NCBI GenBank assembly: GCA_004380135.1
Contig: QXCR01000055.1
Location: 186,001 to 250,000 of the forward strand
Origin: Stemphylium vesicarium
Lineage: Eukaryota; Ascomycota; Dothideomycetes; Pleosporales; Pleosporaceae
Direction of reading: 5' to 3'
Length of the DNA: 64,000 nucleotides
The notes beneath the pieces were generated by a model that worked only from the letters and a program-made list of their open reading frames with translations, did no database searches and was not told the DNA's origin. Shown here piece by piece: positions 32,293 through 44,200 of the stretch (position 1 is its first letter; every line of letters starts with the position of its first letter). The position numbers and the translations under genes are program-made.

Positions 32293-32822
32293 GATTGTTA
32301 CTTCGATCAAAACTGTGTTGTCTTCAGAAGATGTCCAAGCTGGGACCCACGAAAGGAAAAATATATGTGGTAAGGTGGACGACAGGCAAGGAGCAGAGAC
32401 AAGAGAGCAGATACTGAAACAGATAAAGGAATTGCAGCGGAAGCTCTGGTGGCTTCCTCCGAATCAGGTATTAGTCAGGCTCTATAGCTAGCAAAGGACA
32501 TGATAGGTCAATTGGAGGCATAGTGGGAGACAGACGATGCGGACCCTTCCTGTTCTTGTACGATGACGCATAATGACGATTAGTCAGGCGTCGCTATCAG
32601 CTAGAGGCACAGTCACCTGTCTGAGTTTGGATGAACGGCCGCTCTAAAATGAGCCCGCGTGTGCGGAAGCGCGTTCCCGTAACGTCGACGCGCTAGTGAC
32701 AGGAACAGACGCGGCTGCGAGGAGTGGATATTCTCCATGCACAACGACTAGGCTCCAACATCTTGACATATAAAAGTTTAAAAAGCTGCGCGTTCTCCAA
32801 GTCGACGAGTATTAAGCAAAAA
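32293..32822. promoter_or_regulatory. Divergent promoter region, methyltransferase/SDR
   Basis: Head-to-head spacing of two small-molecule-enzyme genes. A TATAAAAG element (32769-32776) lies about 47 bp before the dehydrogenase ATG. No gene seen. Confidence 0.45.
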
Positions 32823-33818
32823 ATGGCCGAGGGAAAAAGAACACAGTATGCGCTGATCACAGGGTAAGCAATGTTGTTGTTCTGTATTGCGGAAGCGATG
32901 CGAAAACGTTTGGAAACTCGTCGCTGACGCGAGTAGGTGCACGCCTGGCGGCATTGGACACTACCTTGCCCTAGAATTCGCAGAGAGGGGTAAGCCAAAC
33001 TTCAAAAACATCGTCTTGGCTTCGGCTGACAAAACGTAGGCTTCCAGGTCTTGGGCACCGTTCGGGATCCCGCCAAATACCCCTCACCCGACGCCAGAAT
33101 CACCTACTTTCCTCTTGAGCTCACGAGCAACGAGTCGATCAAAGAGCTGCACAAGCGCGTTACCGAAATCACCGGCGGAAAGCTCGATATCCTATACAAT
33201 AATGCGGGGCGCAACTATGTTGTCCCGGCGCTCGATTACGACGACGATGAGCTGCAGGAGCTGTTCCAGGCCAACCTCTTCTCCCTGATGAAGATGTGCA
33301 GCACCTTTGCGCCGCTCCTAGTCGAGGCAAAAGGCACCATTGTCCAGACAGGCTCAGTCGCCGGTATCATGCCATATGTATGGGGTGCGCCGTACAATGC
33401 AGTCAAGGCCGCTCTACACACATATTCCGACACGCTCCGCGTCGAGCTCGCGCCATTGGGCGTCAAAGTTATCACAGTCGTTACTGGAGGTGTTAAATCG
33501 AACATTGCGCGCGAAGAACGCACCCTGCCCCCGGACTCGTACATGCAACCACTTGCAGCCGAATACCAACGAAGGCTGAAGCACAGCCAGGAATTGGGCA
33601 TGGACACAAAGCAGTACGCCAGCAGCTGTGTAAGCAAGGTGCTTGCCGGCGATGGCTGGTTCACCAAGACCAGATGGATTTGGGAGGGCAAGATGAGCTG
33701 GATTGTGTGGTTTGCCTGGACTTATCTACCGAGCGCAGCTATGGACTATTATTTCACGAGGACCTTCAACTTGAACAAGCTGCGAGGAACTGCTGGACCT
33801 GATAAGAAGATCTTATGA
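32823..33818 (+). CDS. Short-chain dehydrogenase/reductase, AYR1-like
   Basis: Exons 32823-32863, 32937-32989 and 33040-33818 give 290 residues. Classical SDR residues are all present: cofactor loop TGCTPGGIG (13-21), NNAG (85-88), Asn110, Ser137 (TGSVAG), Tyr150 and Lys154 (YNAVK). Arg40 after beta-2 (TVRDP) suggests NADP(H). The pattern TGCxxGGIG, KGTIVQTGSVAG and SDTLRVELAPLGVKV matches 1-acyl-dihydroxyacetone-phosphate reductase (Ayr1), which makes lysophosphatidate on lipid droplets and the ER. A hydrophobic aromatic segment near the C-terminus (MSWIVWFAWTYLPSAAM) could be a membrane or droplet anchor. Relatives act on other carbonyls, so the substrate is inferred only. Confidence 0.88.
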
Positions 33819-34049
33819 GGGACAATCGACGTTGAAATTGAAGGCTATAATATAACAGGACATGCCATGAAGCATGCAAATCAACAATGTTTTGAGGCCA
33901 TCTGCCGTCAAACCCCGGCGTTCTAATCGTGACCTTGGCACTCGTCACGCTGAATTACCCCGCATCTACATTCATACGCTCACGTATAATGTAGGCCTAT
34001 ACTCTTCCAAACCCTGGTCAGTTTCACTCAACTCAGAAAATGAAGGGTC
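33819..34049. other. Short intergenic spacer
   Basis: SDR 3' flank; AT-rich, no gene seen. Confidence 0.4.
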
Positions 34050-35552
34050 ATCTCGTATACTCCAACCTATTACAACGGAGCTTCTTTTCAAGCGAACGGT
34101 GTGGCCGTTCGACTACCCCACCGCAGCTTTCACAAGTCCTATTGAACCTTCTCCCATTCGACGTCGAGACACTAAGCACATTGAGACATTCTACTGAACT
34201 TGGCATCGTCATATGCTAGCTGGGGATAAGTCTCAAGGGAGACCACGACAAGAAATCGAAGCAGACGCGGCTCGGGTCCTAGGATGGCGAGAGGGTGTAC
34301 AGACAGTGTTCAAGTACGAGCCCTGTGGTATCGAGCTTGTCCTACTGGTAGCAAGGTCGCCGAATCTGGAAACGTTTACCATGGATGGCTGGGGCCGAAA
34401 CTACACATGCTCCCGTCATTGGGCTTCGGAACCTTTCTTCTGGCTTCTACCTATCGTTCAAGCGGCACAACAGATCCTAAGAGTTGTCACCGAAGGCGTG
34501 CCCTACCAGCATCTGCATGTCGTTCACCTCCACATGTAGCGGTGCTGCAAAACTAGCGTGGCCTATCTGTTCGCCCTTCCACGTCTCCGAAAACTCCGCT
34601 TGAACGAGATGAACAATAACCGGACATTTGATAGGCCTATACCGTGGCTGATTTCAACCAGGTCCTCAGCAGTAGAGAGCTCGTTCTGGACCAACTCGAC
34701 CTTCCAGGCCGACTCACTAGTCTCATGATCATCTCCTGCCGTGCCCTATCGCAATTTACGTTCGAACATCGGACAGGTGACGGAAGGTTAAGGCGTAAAT
34801 ATCTTGTTGAGATCATGTCTGCCCTCGAGAAGCAGCACGATACATTGCGGGTTCTGAAGCTCGAGCCTAATGACTTTGAGCCTAACAATATGGGCTTGGA
34901 GCATCTCACCTACACACGATTGGACGGCTTCCACAAACTATGTGCTCTGGAGAAACTTTCGGTACCTTTCCGGACCTTGATGGGCAGACCACCACGAACA
35001 TCTACCACTGAAGAGGAACTATACTATCCTCAAATGCGACATGTGCTACCCCCTCAGCTTGAAGAGCTAGACCTCTACATCAAAACCTCAGGGATATGTC
35101 CAGCACACAGCGATCGCTATCCTAGCACATTTACCAGCGTTCTACCTTCGAATTCTGAGCATCTTCAGAAGGTCCATCTAACATATAGAAAACGTGAGCA
35201 GTGTGAGTTCGCTATGCTCATCAATATCTGGGAAATAAAGCAGACGTTTCTCGAGCCTGGCGTACAATTTGAATATTCAGTCACTTTCGCCACCTCAGAT
35301 CCTAATTACGAACCTGAAAGCGACGAGTTGAATTGTGTGTCGCAGGGTCTAGTAAGATTCGGGCCAAAAGGCGTTGAAATGTCTCATCATTCTGGGCAGT
35401 GGAGACACGAGATGGTGGCAATAGTCTTGATGCATCTGGATTACACTGCAGATTGGATGGACAGCGAGGAAGGGAGGAGGTACATGTTCGGTGCTGTGAG
35501 CGAACCATTGAAGCGCGACGCCCAGTACTGGAAATGTTTGGTATTAGAATAG
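34050..35552 (+). pseudogene. F-box/LRR-like gene, apparently decayed
   Basis: The longest intact part, 34644-35552, encodes about 300 residues of Leu-rich, tryptophan-poor sequence (SSRELVLDQLDLPGRLTSL, HDTLRVLKLEPNDFEP, LPPQLEELDLYI, EHLQKVHLTY), the spacing of fungal F-box-associated LRR proteins. Upstream in a different frame, 34213-34537 reads ELVLLVARSPNLETFTMDGW and on, also LRR-like, but ends in TAG at 34537, after which the same frame resumes LPRLRKLRLNEM before a shift near 34640. Still further up (about 34060-34195) a third piece reads PITTELLFKRTVW. So the gene is broken by at least one stop and two frame changes. Introns with weak donors could mend some but not clearly all. An F-box proper is not visible. 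Confidence 0.5.
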
Positions 35553-37534
35553 GAATGTGAAAGTTGCACACTGCGTGCGCTACGGCAAAAGTACTACAAG
35601 CCTGCCTCATAGTGCAGGCTTAGACGGCCTCTCCCCAGTCCTCACCCCAAGGGAAAAAAGTTGGAGGAGATGAAGAAAGGGTCCTCGCGGAGTTCCTAAT
35701 CCGAACACCCGCAAACTACCTCTTTGCTTGGCCCTTCTCGTCACCACTCTCTTTCCTTCTTCAAGATAATGACGTCGTGGCAAGCCTTGCATATACCCGC
35801 GGCCTCAGTCACGCAGCACAACAAGACGCTAAACCATCACCACGTGCCCCTCTAGGTCTCATGTAATCTACACATCCACCCGGACGGTCACAAAAGTACA
35901 TCGCTTAGAAGTCTGATCCGGCACAACGTTCCCAAGTACCCGGCTGGCACAGATGGGCGAGTTGTTTTGTTTTCTTGACGTTGAAGCCCAACCCCATATC
36001 TCGGTCTTGCACGTACGCGCCACAACGCGCGCGAGTGTATACATAGATTGAACTTGGCACGTACTACCATCTAGATGCCTCGTGCAGCTGTATCGCCATC
36101 GCGCATCCAATGACCAGCCATCATCGGAGGTAGGTATGTAACGAAAAGAAAAAAGCCGCAGGTCATTCGTATGCACCGAAGAAGACAAAGAATAGACTAG
36201 AACAGCGGTAGAAAAAACCATACCCCGTCATCTCTCCCATTCCTCTGTCCATCCCAAGCGCACGCGTCGCAGATGCAGCGAAAATTATACGTACGGCGTG
36301 CGATGAAATCGCACGCCAGTCACATGGTCGTACGACTTAAGTTCCGACATCCCACCTACCACCATCTATCTGCTCGGACTCGATCTCGGACTCGGACTCG
36401 GACCCTTGCGCCCCCTCCGAACAATCGTCCATCTCAGCATCTTGGCCAAGGAGCCGCCATACCACCGCTCGCATCCCACTTGTTTAACTGAATACGAATT
36501 CCCGCAAGACGCGCACCATGTTTTGCAATGCGGGAGATGCGAAAGCGCGATGTTGCAGCACGGCCACGGCCACGGAACGGAAAGGTGGGTCGGCGGTGCG
36601 AGTCTGGGTTTGGGTTGGATTGGATTTACCATTCTAAGCAACCCTCGTATACGGGCATCTTGGCACCCCGACTGCACGACGATTGGGTTCAAACCATCAC
36701 GTTACGTCGCGTCGCGTAGTTTCGGGACGGGAGCGTACGGCGGGATGCGGCTGAAGTTTGAATGTATACGATGAAGTTTGTGCGCGGAACGGGTAGGACA
36801 TGTATAGTGAGATTACGCTTTACTCTTCTTGGTGATGTTTGCGCGATACGCGTGGATGTGTGGATATAGGTTCGTGGTATATGTAATCTTTGAAGGTGGG
36901 TAGGAGCGTTGGGTTACAGTGGTTTAGGGATGGGGATGTGGTGAGGTGATGCGGCGGTGTGGCTGTGGGGGGAGAGCGCGATGTGAGTCGTACTTCTTGC
37001 TTGATTTGGTAATGTTTGCGCGGGGCGTATGCGTGGGATTCATGTTTGTGAGCGTAATTTTCAAAAGGCGTGCCTAGAGGTGTTTGCAGAGAAAACGGGT
37101 TGATGATGAAAGGAATTAGGAAGAAGAGAAGATGTCGAGATAGAGCAATGTAGTTTGAACTGTATAGAATGCTATGAATATGTGCCATGGAAACACCGGG
37201 GAAGCAACACCCCTTTTCCCAGGAAAGAACGCCAATCTATATATCTACAACGCAGTCGTAGCATGCTCCGAGTTCCCAAATATCCAACAAACCCTAGAAC
37301 TATTTAGAGAAGAAGAAGAAGAAGAAGAAGAAGAAGAAAAAGAGGAGAAAGAAAAGAAAAGAAAAGAAAAGAAAGACGCCGTGTGTAAATGCCCAAAAAC
37401 GTTGCCATGCTCGCGCACGCTCATGAACCGTTGCGAAAAAACAAGCAGCTTGATGATCTCCATCTCTTTTCTCCTATCCCAACCGCACACACACACATTC
37501 AACACACATGCACTCAAACACCTCCCCTTTTCTT
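35553..37534. other. Gene-poor region with purine-rich repeats
   Basis: No domain-bearing frame. Contains the downstream region of the TmpA-like gene (which ends at 37535 on the minus strand), including the GAA/GAAAA tract. Confidence 0.5.
37309..37374. repeat. GAA and GAAAA microsatellite tract
   Basis: About ten GAA units (37309-37340), then four GAAAA units (37351-37374): a pure purine tract on the plus strand. Confidence 0.85.
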
Positions 37535-39437
37535 CTAGAAGTCCCAAAGCGTGCCAAAAGCATGCATGCCCTCCTTCGCGCATCCCTGCATCATCTCATC
37601 GTTGCCCTGCATATTGCTCGTGATGAAGATGACCTCTGCGCCGAATCTCTTCCATGTATCCCTGAGGAGCTCCATGGTATCCGGGCGACCACCCCTCTTC
37701 TTGCTGTCCCAGAGGATCATGCGCTCTGGCTCAATGTGCTTGTGGATAAGGCCCGTGACGGTGGGGCCAAACGTGCGCTCTTGGTCCGAACCGATCCAGA
37801 TGAGGAACCAGTTGGGCGATTGTATGCATGTTGAAAGGGCGGCGCCGATGCCTGTGCCGGTGCAGATGCGAATGCCGCGTTTGAACATTGCTGAGGCGTG
37901 ACCGGGGCCGGCTGGAGAGACATGTTAGTTAGGTACACGAATTGGAGTGGTTAGGAAAAGAGTGACGTACCGAACTTGAGCTGTCGGGTCCAGACTGTCT
38001 TGGGTGGGTCGGAGACGAGCGCTTTGGTGAAGTCGCCTTGAACTCCGCAGATCATGTAGTGGCAGCCTGACTTGCGGCCCTCGCTGATGATGCCAAAGGC
38101 GTGGTACTCCATGATGGATGTGCGGCTGATGCGTCCGAGAAGACCTTGTTGCATGCCACGCTCGAACTTGAGCACTGCGACTTTGGGCGAGGGGATCTCG
38201 ACTTCGACTGGGACTTCACGGAGTGTGACCCATGGGATGAGAATGCTGAGATACTGTTAGTAAAGGACATGGTCGCAGGCTGAGACATGACTTACAAGAC
38301 TGTCATGAAGACGGCGAACCAAAGTTCTTGCGTGCTGAGTAGACTGTGGGTGTTGGTCGTCCACTGGCCATGCTTGATGTCGTAGCTGTTGCCTAAGATC
38401 ACAAAGGCCCATGTCATCTGGTACATGTAAGCATCAGCCTATTTGAAGGGCCGTAATGGGGTACATACTGCGAGACCCAGCCATCCAACGAAGCGGTGAT
38501 ATCTCTCAAAGGCGTTGTGATGGGTGCTAAAGGGCGTAAGCGAGGTGGTACAGAGATGGTCTAGATTGCCACAACTTACTTGCGAATCCAAGGAAAGGCG
38601 CTCAAAATCGAGATGAGGATCAAGACGTTGGTTATCACGCCGGTGGCGATGACAGAAGGATGTTGCACAGCGCCGTACCGGATGATATCGATAATCTTGT
38701 AGAGGAGCCATCTACGTTATGCGTCAGTTCAGCCTTTTCTCAGACGGTTCATGTGTGCTTACGCAGCGCCAGATACAGCGCATCCTGAATGGATACCTCC
38801 GACGTGTTGCAGTGCAGATACCGCTCCTAGTTTGACGGGAACTGGGGTCCACTGTTGAAACGAATAAGCTACTGTAGGAAGGCAGAGAATGGAAAATACG
38901 CACCCTCAACCCGTAGATGGCAACCATATACAAGAAGCGCATCCATAGTTCGTTACGGAACAGGATAGCGGCCAGCAGGTTCCCCAGCACCAGGGCGCCG
39001 AGATGGTTCTGGGCATAGGTGAAGCGACCGCATGCTGCCAAGATGAGACCCGTGAGGTTGAGCAAGGTAACAAACGTGAAGAACTTTCTATATGTGTTGA
39101 ACCACAGGTTGAATAGTATCCACCGGCTAATCTTTGGCTTTGGCTTGTCTGCTGTTGGCTTCTTCTCTGTCGTCTCAAGCTCCGCGGCGTTGGTAGGTTG
39201 CCGTCCGGGTGGTAATGTGAGTGACAATTCTGGTACACTTGTACCTGGTGTCGTGCCTTGGTGTACGGGGGAGACTGGTGACAACGAGGTAGGGAAGTGT
39301 GATGGCTTTTTCGGTTCCATGTAGACGAGACCAGGGAGCGTCAGGTCAGTTGCGCTGTCGTAAACACCCTTCTCCGCATCATCGAGCGAGTCCAGGCTGT
39401 GACCCTCGGAGAGGTAACTGTTTCGTGTGGACGACAT
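37535..39437 (-). CDS. TmpA-like integral membrane oxidoreductase
   Basis: Seven exons: 38904-39437, 38763-38851, 38580-38711, 38469-38526, 38296-38417, 37971-38245 and 37535-37911; all junctions keep frame and give 528 residues. A soluble, disordered N-terminus (about 125 residues) precedes a polytopic membrane part (FFTFVTLLNLTGLILAACG, LGALVLGNLLAAILF, LILISILSAFPW, HHNAFERYHRFVGWLGLA, FAVFMTVLILIPW). His pairs in the HHNAFERYHR helix resemble ferric-reductase-type heme ligands. The C-terminal domain looks like a ferredoxin-reductase NAD-binding fold: CGVQGDFTKAL, FAGPGHA, then ICTGTGIGAAL and the WIGSDQERTFG strand. The pattern matches A. nidulans TmpA, a membrane flavoprotein that affects conidiation. 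The donor nucleotide and substrate are unknown. Confidence 0.75.
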
Positions 39438-40381
39438 CGTTCCAATAGACAATCACTGAACCAGGCTGGCAAAGCACAAAGTGTTCAGTAAGGAGAGATT
39501 GGTAATGGTCGCAGGCTAGATTGGAGAGGATCTCGAGAAGGTACTTATTAAGAGTGAGTCGAGGCGCGCTGTCATGTCATCCGGATCATAAAAAATGTTG
39601 CGTCGACACCCTCCCACATTTCATATCTGGAGTACTCGGTACCAATGTCCGTAAACATCTAAGCCACAACTGCCTTGCCGCGCATGGCTCTCCCACACCG
39701 GACGCCGCAGGTCCCGAGCAGACATAGATGCTCCTAGTAGTAGTCCCGTATCGCCGTACATGCTTACGCCCATGCGGGTCCGTACTTGAACGAATGAGCA
39801 AACATGCTGAAACCAGGTATTTCTGGCTTAGTTCATTAGCGCTGTAAGCCTAAACTCTATATTGTTTTAATACGTATTTTCCCGATGTGGCAGCAGACTG
39901 AACTTCACCGTTGAACCAACAGGCGGTCGGCGCATCCACCTCCGCGCTCACCTCGTAGAGGATTTTCTCCGGGGATTGGAGAAGCCGGGACGGCCTATGC
40001 CGGTAGTTTCGCCCAACGTTGGGTTAGTAGGGCAACCCCACAACATCGATATCGATCAGAGGATGTTTCTCGGCCGGGCCAAAGTCGTCATAACGCATAC
40101 GATATTGCGGTCGTACAGACATGTCGGCAGGCTAGGATCACGCGACGCCGACGAAAGATTGCAAAACTATACGACGGGGTCAATGCGGCGGTTTGGTGCG
40201 ACCCTTGAGGTGACATCTAAGGCATGTGGCAGGGATGTGGAGAGAAGAAAATATATGGAAGCGCAGAAGCTTCGACTGCATGTGGTTGCTTTAGCGACAA
40301 CGCGATATCGTCAGGCTTATCGAAACGCCCCATCGCGAGATCATTTAATCTACCTACGATTGCGGAACCGAGGCCAAAAGT
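39438..40381. other. Intergenic, TmpA-like promoter to prpD 3' end
   Basis: No gene supported. The long plus-strand frame at 39976-40605 is largely the shadow of the prpD last exon and is Arg-rich, without a domain. Confidence 0.5.
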
Positions 40382-42186
40382 CTAGTTCTTCACATACAGA
40401 TCGACGTACTCGTCGATGTCCATGTTATCGATCGACTTGGGATCTTGGGCCAAGGCCACGAGCTTGTCGACGTGTTCCGCCGGGTAGTGCGGGCCGAGAT
40501 GCCTCTTGTATTTGGCGAGGATCTCAGGCTTGGCCTCCTCACGTCGCAACCGGTGGCCCAGAGGAGCCTCAACTACCTCTTCCTCCAACACGGTGCCGTC
40601 CTTGAGAGTCACAGTGAGCGCATTTGAGATGGTTCGCTTCTCGGGGTCATGGTAGTCCTTGGTGAACTGCGGATCCTCTACGCAGCTAATGCGCTGACGC
40701 AGCGACTCAACCAGCGCCGAGGTAGCGGCTTCGCTGTCATCGGGGTAATCTGTGGCTTCGAGGCGGTTGAAAACAAACATTGTGGAGACCATGTACTACC
40801 ATAATGTCAGCACCAGCCATGTGGTATGGAGGGTAAGACTTACTTGGACGCAGTGGTCGCGGTCAGCGAAGTTCTCCATAGGCTTGAATTGCTTATCGAT
40901 GATACGAATGCAGGCCTCGTGCGTACGGTTTACGACGCCCTCGATGTCCTCGGCGGACTTGCCCATCGCCTTGAGCTTCTTGTTGAGGCGCTGGGCGGCC
41001 TCAACCGCAGTTTGCGAGTGGAATTCAGCTAGGAGAGTCAGTATGCAGGACGAAAAAGGAAAATGCTATCACGGGAACGTTACCAGGGTACGAGACTTTG
41101 AAGAGTACGTTCTCCATGACGTAGCTACCATAACCTCTCTGGAACTGGAACGGCTTTCCGCCAAAGTTGACGTCGTAGAACCCCCAAGTGGGTGCTGAAA
41201 GAACGGTAGGCAGACCCTGCTCGCCCTTCATGACCTTTAGCACGAGATTCACGGCCGTCTGGCACGCGTCACCGGCGGCCCAAGACTTGCGCGACATGGT
41301 GTTTGGCGAGTGCCTGTAGGTGCGCATGGACTGGCCATCGACAAAGGCCTGCGAGATGGCGTCGCGTGTCTGCGACTCGCTGAGGCCCATCATCTTGGAT
41401 ACAACCGCGGTCGAGGCCAGCTTGACCAGAATGACGTGGTCTAGGCCAACCTTGTTGAACGAGTTTTCCAGGGCCATGCAGCCTTGGATCTCGTGCGCCC
41501 TGATCATTGCCTCGAGGACATCGCGGACCTTGAAGATCTTTCCATTGCCGAGATTGCCTCCAGCCTTGTTTGTGCGTGTAATCCAGTCGGCAGTTGCGAG
41601 GATTGCGCCCAAGTTGTCAGAGGGGTGGCCCCACTCGGCAGCTAGCCAGCAGTCGTTGAAGTCGAGCCATCGGATCATGGCTCCAATGTTAAAGGCACCG
41701 TTTACGGGGTCGAGTTGGTAGTTTGTGCCTGGCACCTTGGTGCCGTTGGGGACCGTCGTGCCTTCCACAACGGGCCCGAGGATCTTCCTGCACTGCTCAA
41801 AGCGCAGGCCCTCGAGACCGCAGCCGAGAGTGTCGACGAATACCCACCGAGCCGTGTCGTACTATTTAGAGTTTCGTGTCAGTCGAGTTCTTAAGATAGA
41901 AGTCGTTTTACCCTACCGCGAGCTCCGAGTCGATGGGAGTGTTGTGGATGTAGTCAGCCATATCCTTGATTTCCGGATCATATTCGCGCTTGGAAAGCTT
42001 CTGCTGCACCTGGCTGTTGAGCGTAGTCATGGTGGAGAAGGATGACGCGGCAACAGTTCGAGGAAAGATGGGAGTCGAAGGGCAAGTCCGGAGAGCAATT
42101 GGCCTCAGGGCTCTGGTTACGACGCTGGAGCGCGATCGAAGGTTTCGTGAAGCGGTACTGCACAGGTTGCGACTGAAGGCCGACAT
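40382..42186 (-). CDS. prpD: 2-methylcitrate dehydratase (PrpD), mitochondrial
   Basis: Dehydrates 2-methylcitrate to 2-methyl-cis-aconitate in the methylcitrate cycle that disposes of propionyl-CoA. Exons 41917-42186, 41084-41861, 40844-41028 and 40382-40795 give 548 residues. The first about 50 residues are rich in Arg, Ser and Ala without acids, a matrix presequence. The MmgE/PrpD body follows: DMADYIHNTPIDSELA, ARWVFVDTLGCGLEGL, GTNYQLDPVNGAFNIGAMIRWLDFND, AAEWGHPSDNLGAILA, HVILVKLASTAVVSKMMGLS, RKSWAAGDACQTAVNL, then VNRTHEACIRIIDK and NFADRDHCVQYMVS, the PrpD-specific end, rather than cis-aconitate decarboxylase. Introns are 49-55 bp. No other methylcitrate-cycle gene is in the window. 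Confidence 0.95.
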
Positions 42187-42649
42187 GTTTGATTAGCTTC
42201 TCTCGCGCCGGACGACGTCAATGCAGCTGTGGAGAAAAGGGACAGTCGTACAACGCGCTTTTGAGGGACCGGCTGGCTTTTGAAGAAGTTTAGAGTACAC
42301 GCTGAGAAACGCTCGGCTTGCAGAATTCGGGAGGATGGATACGCCGTCGTCAACCGAGGCTGAACATATCCGTAGGCCGCGCGCTGCATGATTCGCAACC
42401 GCCGCATAGCAGACTTCACGATGGTATTTTACTGATGCATCTACTTCACAGGTATGTTATTACGCTAACACAGCTCCTGTTGCGCCTTCAATCGCAGTTG
42501 TAAGCGTCTGCCCGCATCGCAGCCAAATTGCTACCCCGCATCATCCCGCGGTAGGTACCTCTCGGCTACGCTTCCCCCAAGCCCGCGCCCACATGCCTGT
42601 CGCCTTCTCCAAAGCCGCAGTACTGCCGAAATCCATGCCCAGCCTCATC
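42187..42649. other. prpD upstream region
   Basis: Between two same-strand genes. No coding signal. Confidence 0.45.
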
Positions 42650-43808
42650 TTACAGAATTTCCAGCGCCTCATATTCCATCTCAACTTCCTGCTCAAACTG
42701 ACGCTGGAACTCAGAATCTCCCCCCGCTGTTATGAATCCTGAAATCTGTTGATCTGTCGGTCTGTGCCGGCGACCACAACGAGGACAGTCTATGAGTGGT
42801 TGGCCCCAAGTACGCTGATAGTCTGACCTATAGCCTCTGAGCATCCCTAGCCTACCAAGCCTCAGAAGCCAACGCTTGACCTCTGTAAGCTGAAATCCGT
42901 TTGCGACCAGGAGGGCTACTTCAAGGAGAACATCACCGTGCCCTGGACCACTACTACGTCGTCCATTCCAGCCCAACGCGAGCTCAAGATGAGGATGCAG
43001 GCTACCGTACTCTAGAGAGCTGTCCTGGCCGTCCACCTGCCAGACACGAGCATTGGTACTGTAAAGAAGAGTAAAGATGTAACCTGAGCAGCAGTTCGAC
43101 GTAGACGCAGCGGAGCAGAACATCCGGACAAGCTGGTCCTCGTACAATGGATCATGGTTTGAATCGATATGTTGAGCCACGAGTACGCAATTCCGTATGC
43201 GGCTTACTATCGGCTGCGTTATTTCCCCTTCAACATGGCGTTGTGTTGAGCGATACAGGGCCGAAGCCAGAAGCTTATTGCGGAAAGAGATATCAACCCC
43301 CTTACGCGTCTGTTCCAAACTCGGGAGATAGGAACGGTACGGCAGCTGACGGAGGGTTAAGCGCTGATGCAACGGCCGCTGGATCTCTTCGTCGAAGGCA
43401 TCTGCACTGACTGTCAGCTCACCACCCCCTATTCAACCTGTTGAATTTTTTTTTCTTAGACATACGACACACCAGCCTTAGCTCCAGTATCTCCGGTAGA
43501 CTATGGCACTGCCGCCTCTCGTGCTGGAGGTGTGGATCTAGTATTCCCCTGAGAACTTGACTCCACAACTCTGCGGGCAAAGCACTGATACCCGGAAGCT
43601 GTGAAGTCGTTATCGCGTCCAGCTTCTCCTCCTGTACGCACCCAGGCTCGGTCTTTTTGCGCGCCGTCTTAATTACGCGAATGATGTTCATTGTCGCAAT
43701 CCCGGCAGCCGCCAAAACGAAAGCGAGGACGATGGGTTTCGCTTGCCAATGTGCACGTGTGTTGTGCCCTGACATTAAACGCAGTATTCGCTCAGAAAAG
43801 AAATACAT
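42650..43808 (-). CDS. F-box-like protein with N-terminal hydrophobic segment
   Basis: Exons 43466-43808 and 42650-43401 (64-bp intron GTATGT...GTGCAG) give about 364 residues. After a basic start, a hydrophobic stretch (KPIVLAFVLAAAGIATMNII) could be a signal anchor. Then LPGISALPAELWSQVLRGIL and ELRLVCHAFDEEIQRPL match the F-box pattern of fungal proteins (LP.EL...I...L...L..LRLVC..F), with the spliced junction falling inside RLVC-HAFDEE, which supports the intron. The C-terminal half includes a CPRCGRRH pair that could bind metal, and an acidic end. I chose ATG 43808 because the frame upstream has only a GTG. An F-box role (ubiquitin ligase adaptor) would be odd for a membrane protein; the function is open. 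Confidence 0.6.
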
Positions 43809-44200
43809 AGGTACGGTGTACACCTGCGGAGATTAGAAAGCACGATATTTGACAAATGTTGCTGCCTGATCTCAGCGCCACTAAGACGCGTCTGCGCTTG
43901 GCCCACGGTGCTTTCGCATGAACATCGTCAGGGGCAGGAATCCAACAATGAAGAATATGCATTTATCATTCTTGGAATCAACTATCGCTATCACTCCATT
44001 TCATCAATACCACTCCTGAATAACTTTATACACCATCTCTGCCATAATCCAGCTCCTTGGTGCACCCCCCTACGTATACCCTTTCACTCGTCTTTTTGCT
44101 ATATAACTGCATGAAGCTGACGGAACAGCCATGGTATAAGCTACGATCGACTCGGCTCTTTGGGTTGTAATTGATTCGAAGAATGTTCGAGCTGCTTCAT
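43809..44200. other. Spacer between F-box-like and WASP genes
   Basis: Upstream region of the F-box-like gene and 3' region of the WASP gene. No gene seen. Confidence 0.4.

Noticed and set aside
25000..34000. Biosynthetic gene cluster (MFS, methyltransferase, SDR)
   Set aside because: No backbone synthase, and the enzymes are interspersed with ribosomal protein eL43; SDR resembles lipid enzyme Ayr1.
37309..37374. CRISPR-like or satellite array
   Set aside because: Simple GAA/GAAAA microsatellite without spacers, in a eukaryotic genome.
39976..40605. 209-codon plus-strand frame
   Set aside because: Overlaps the certain prpD last exon on the other strand; Arg-rich and without a domain.
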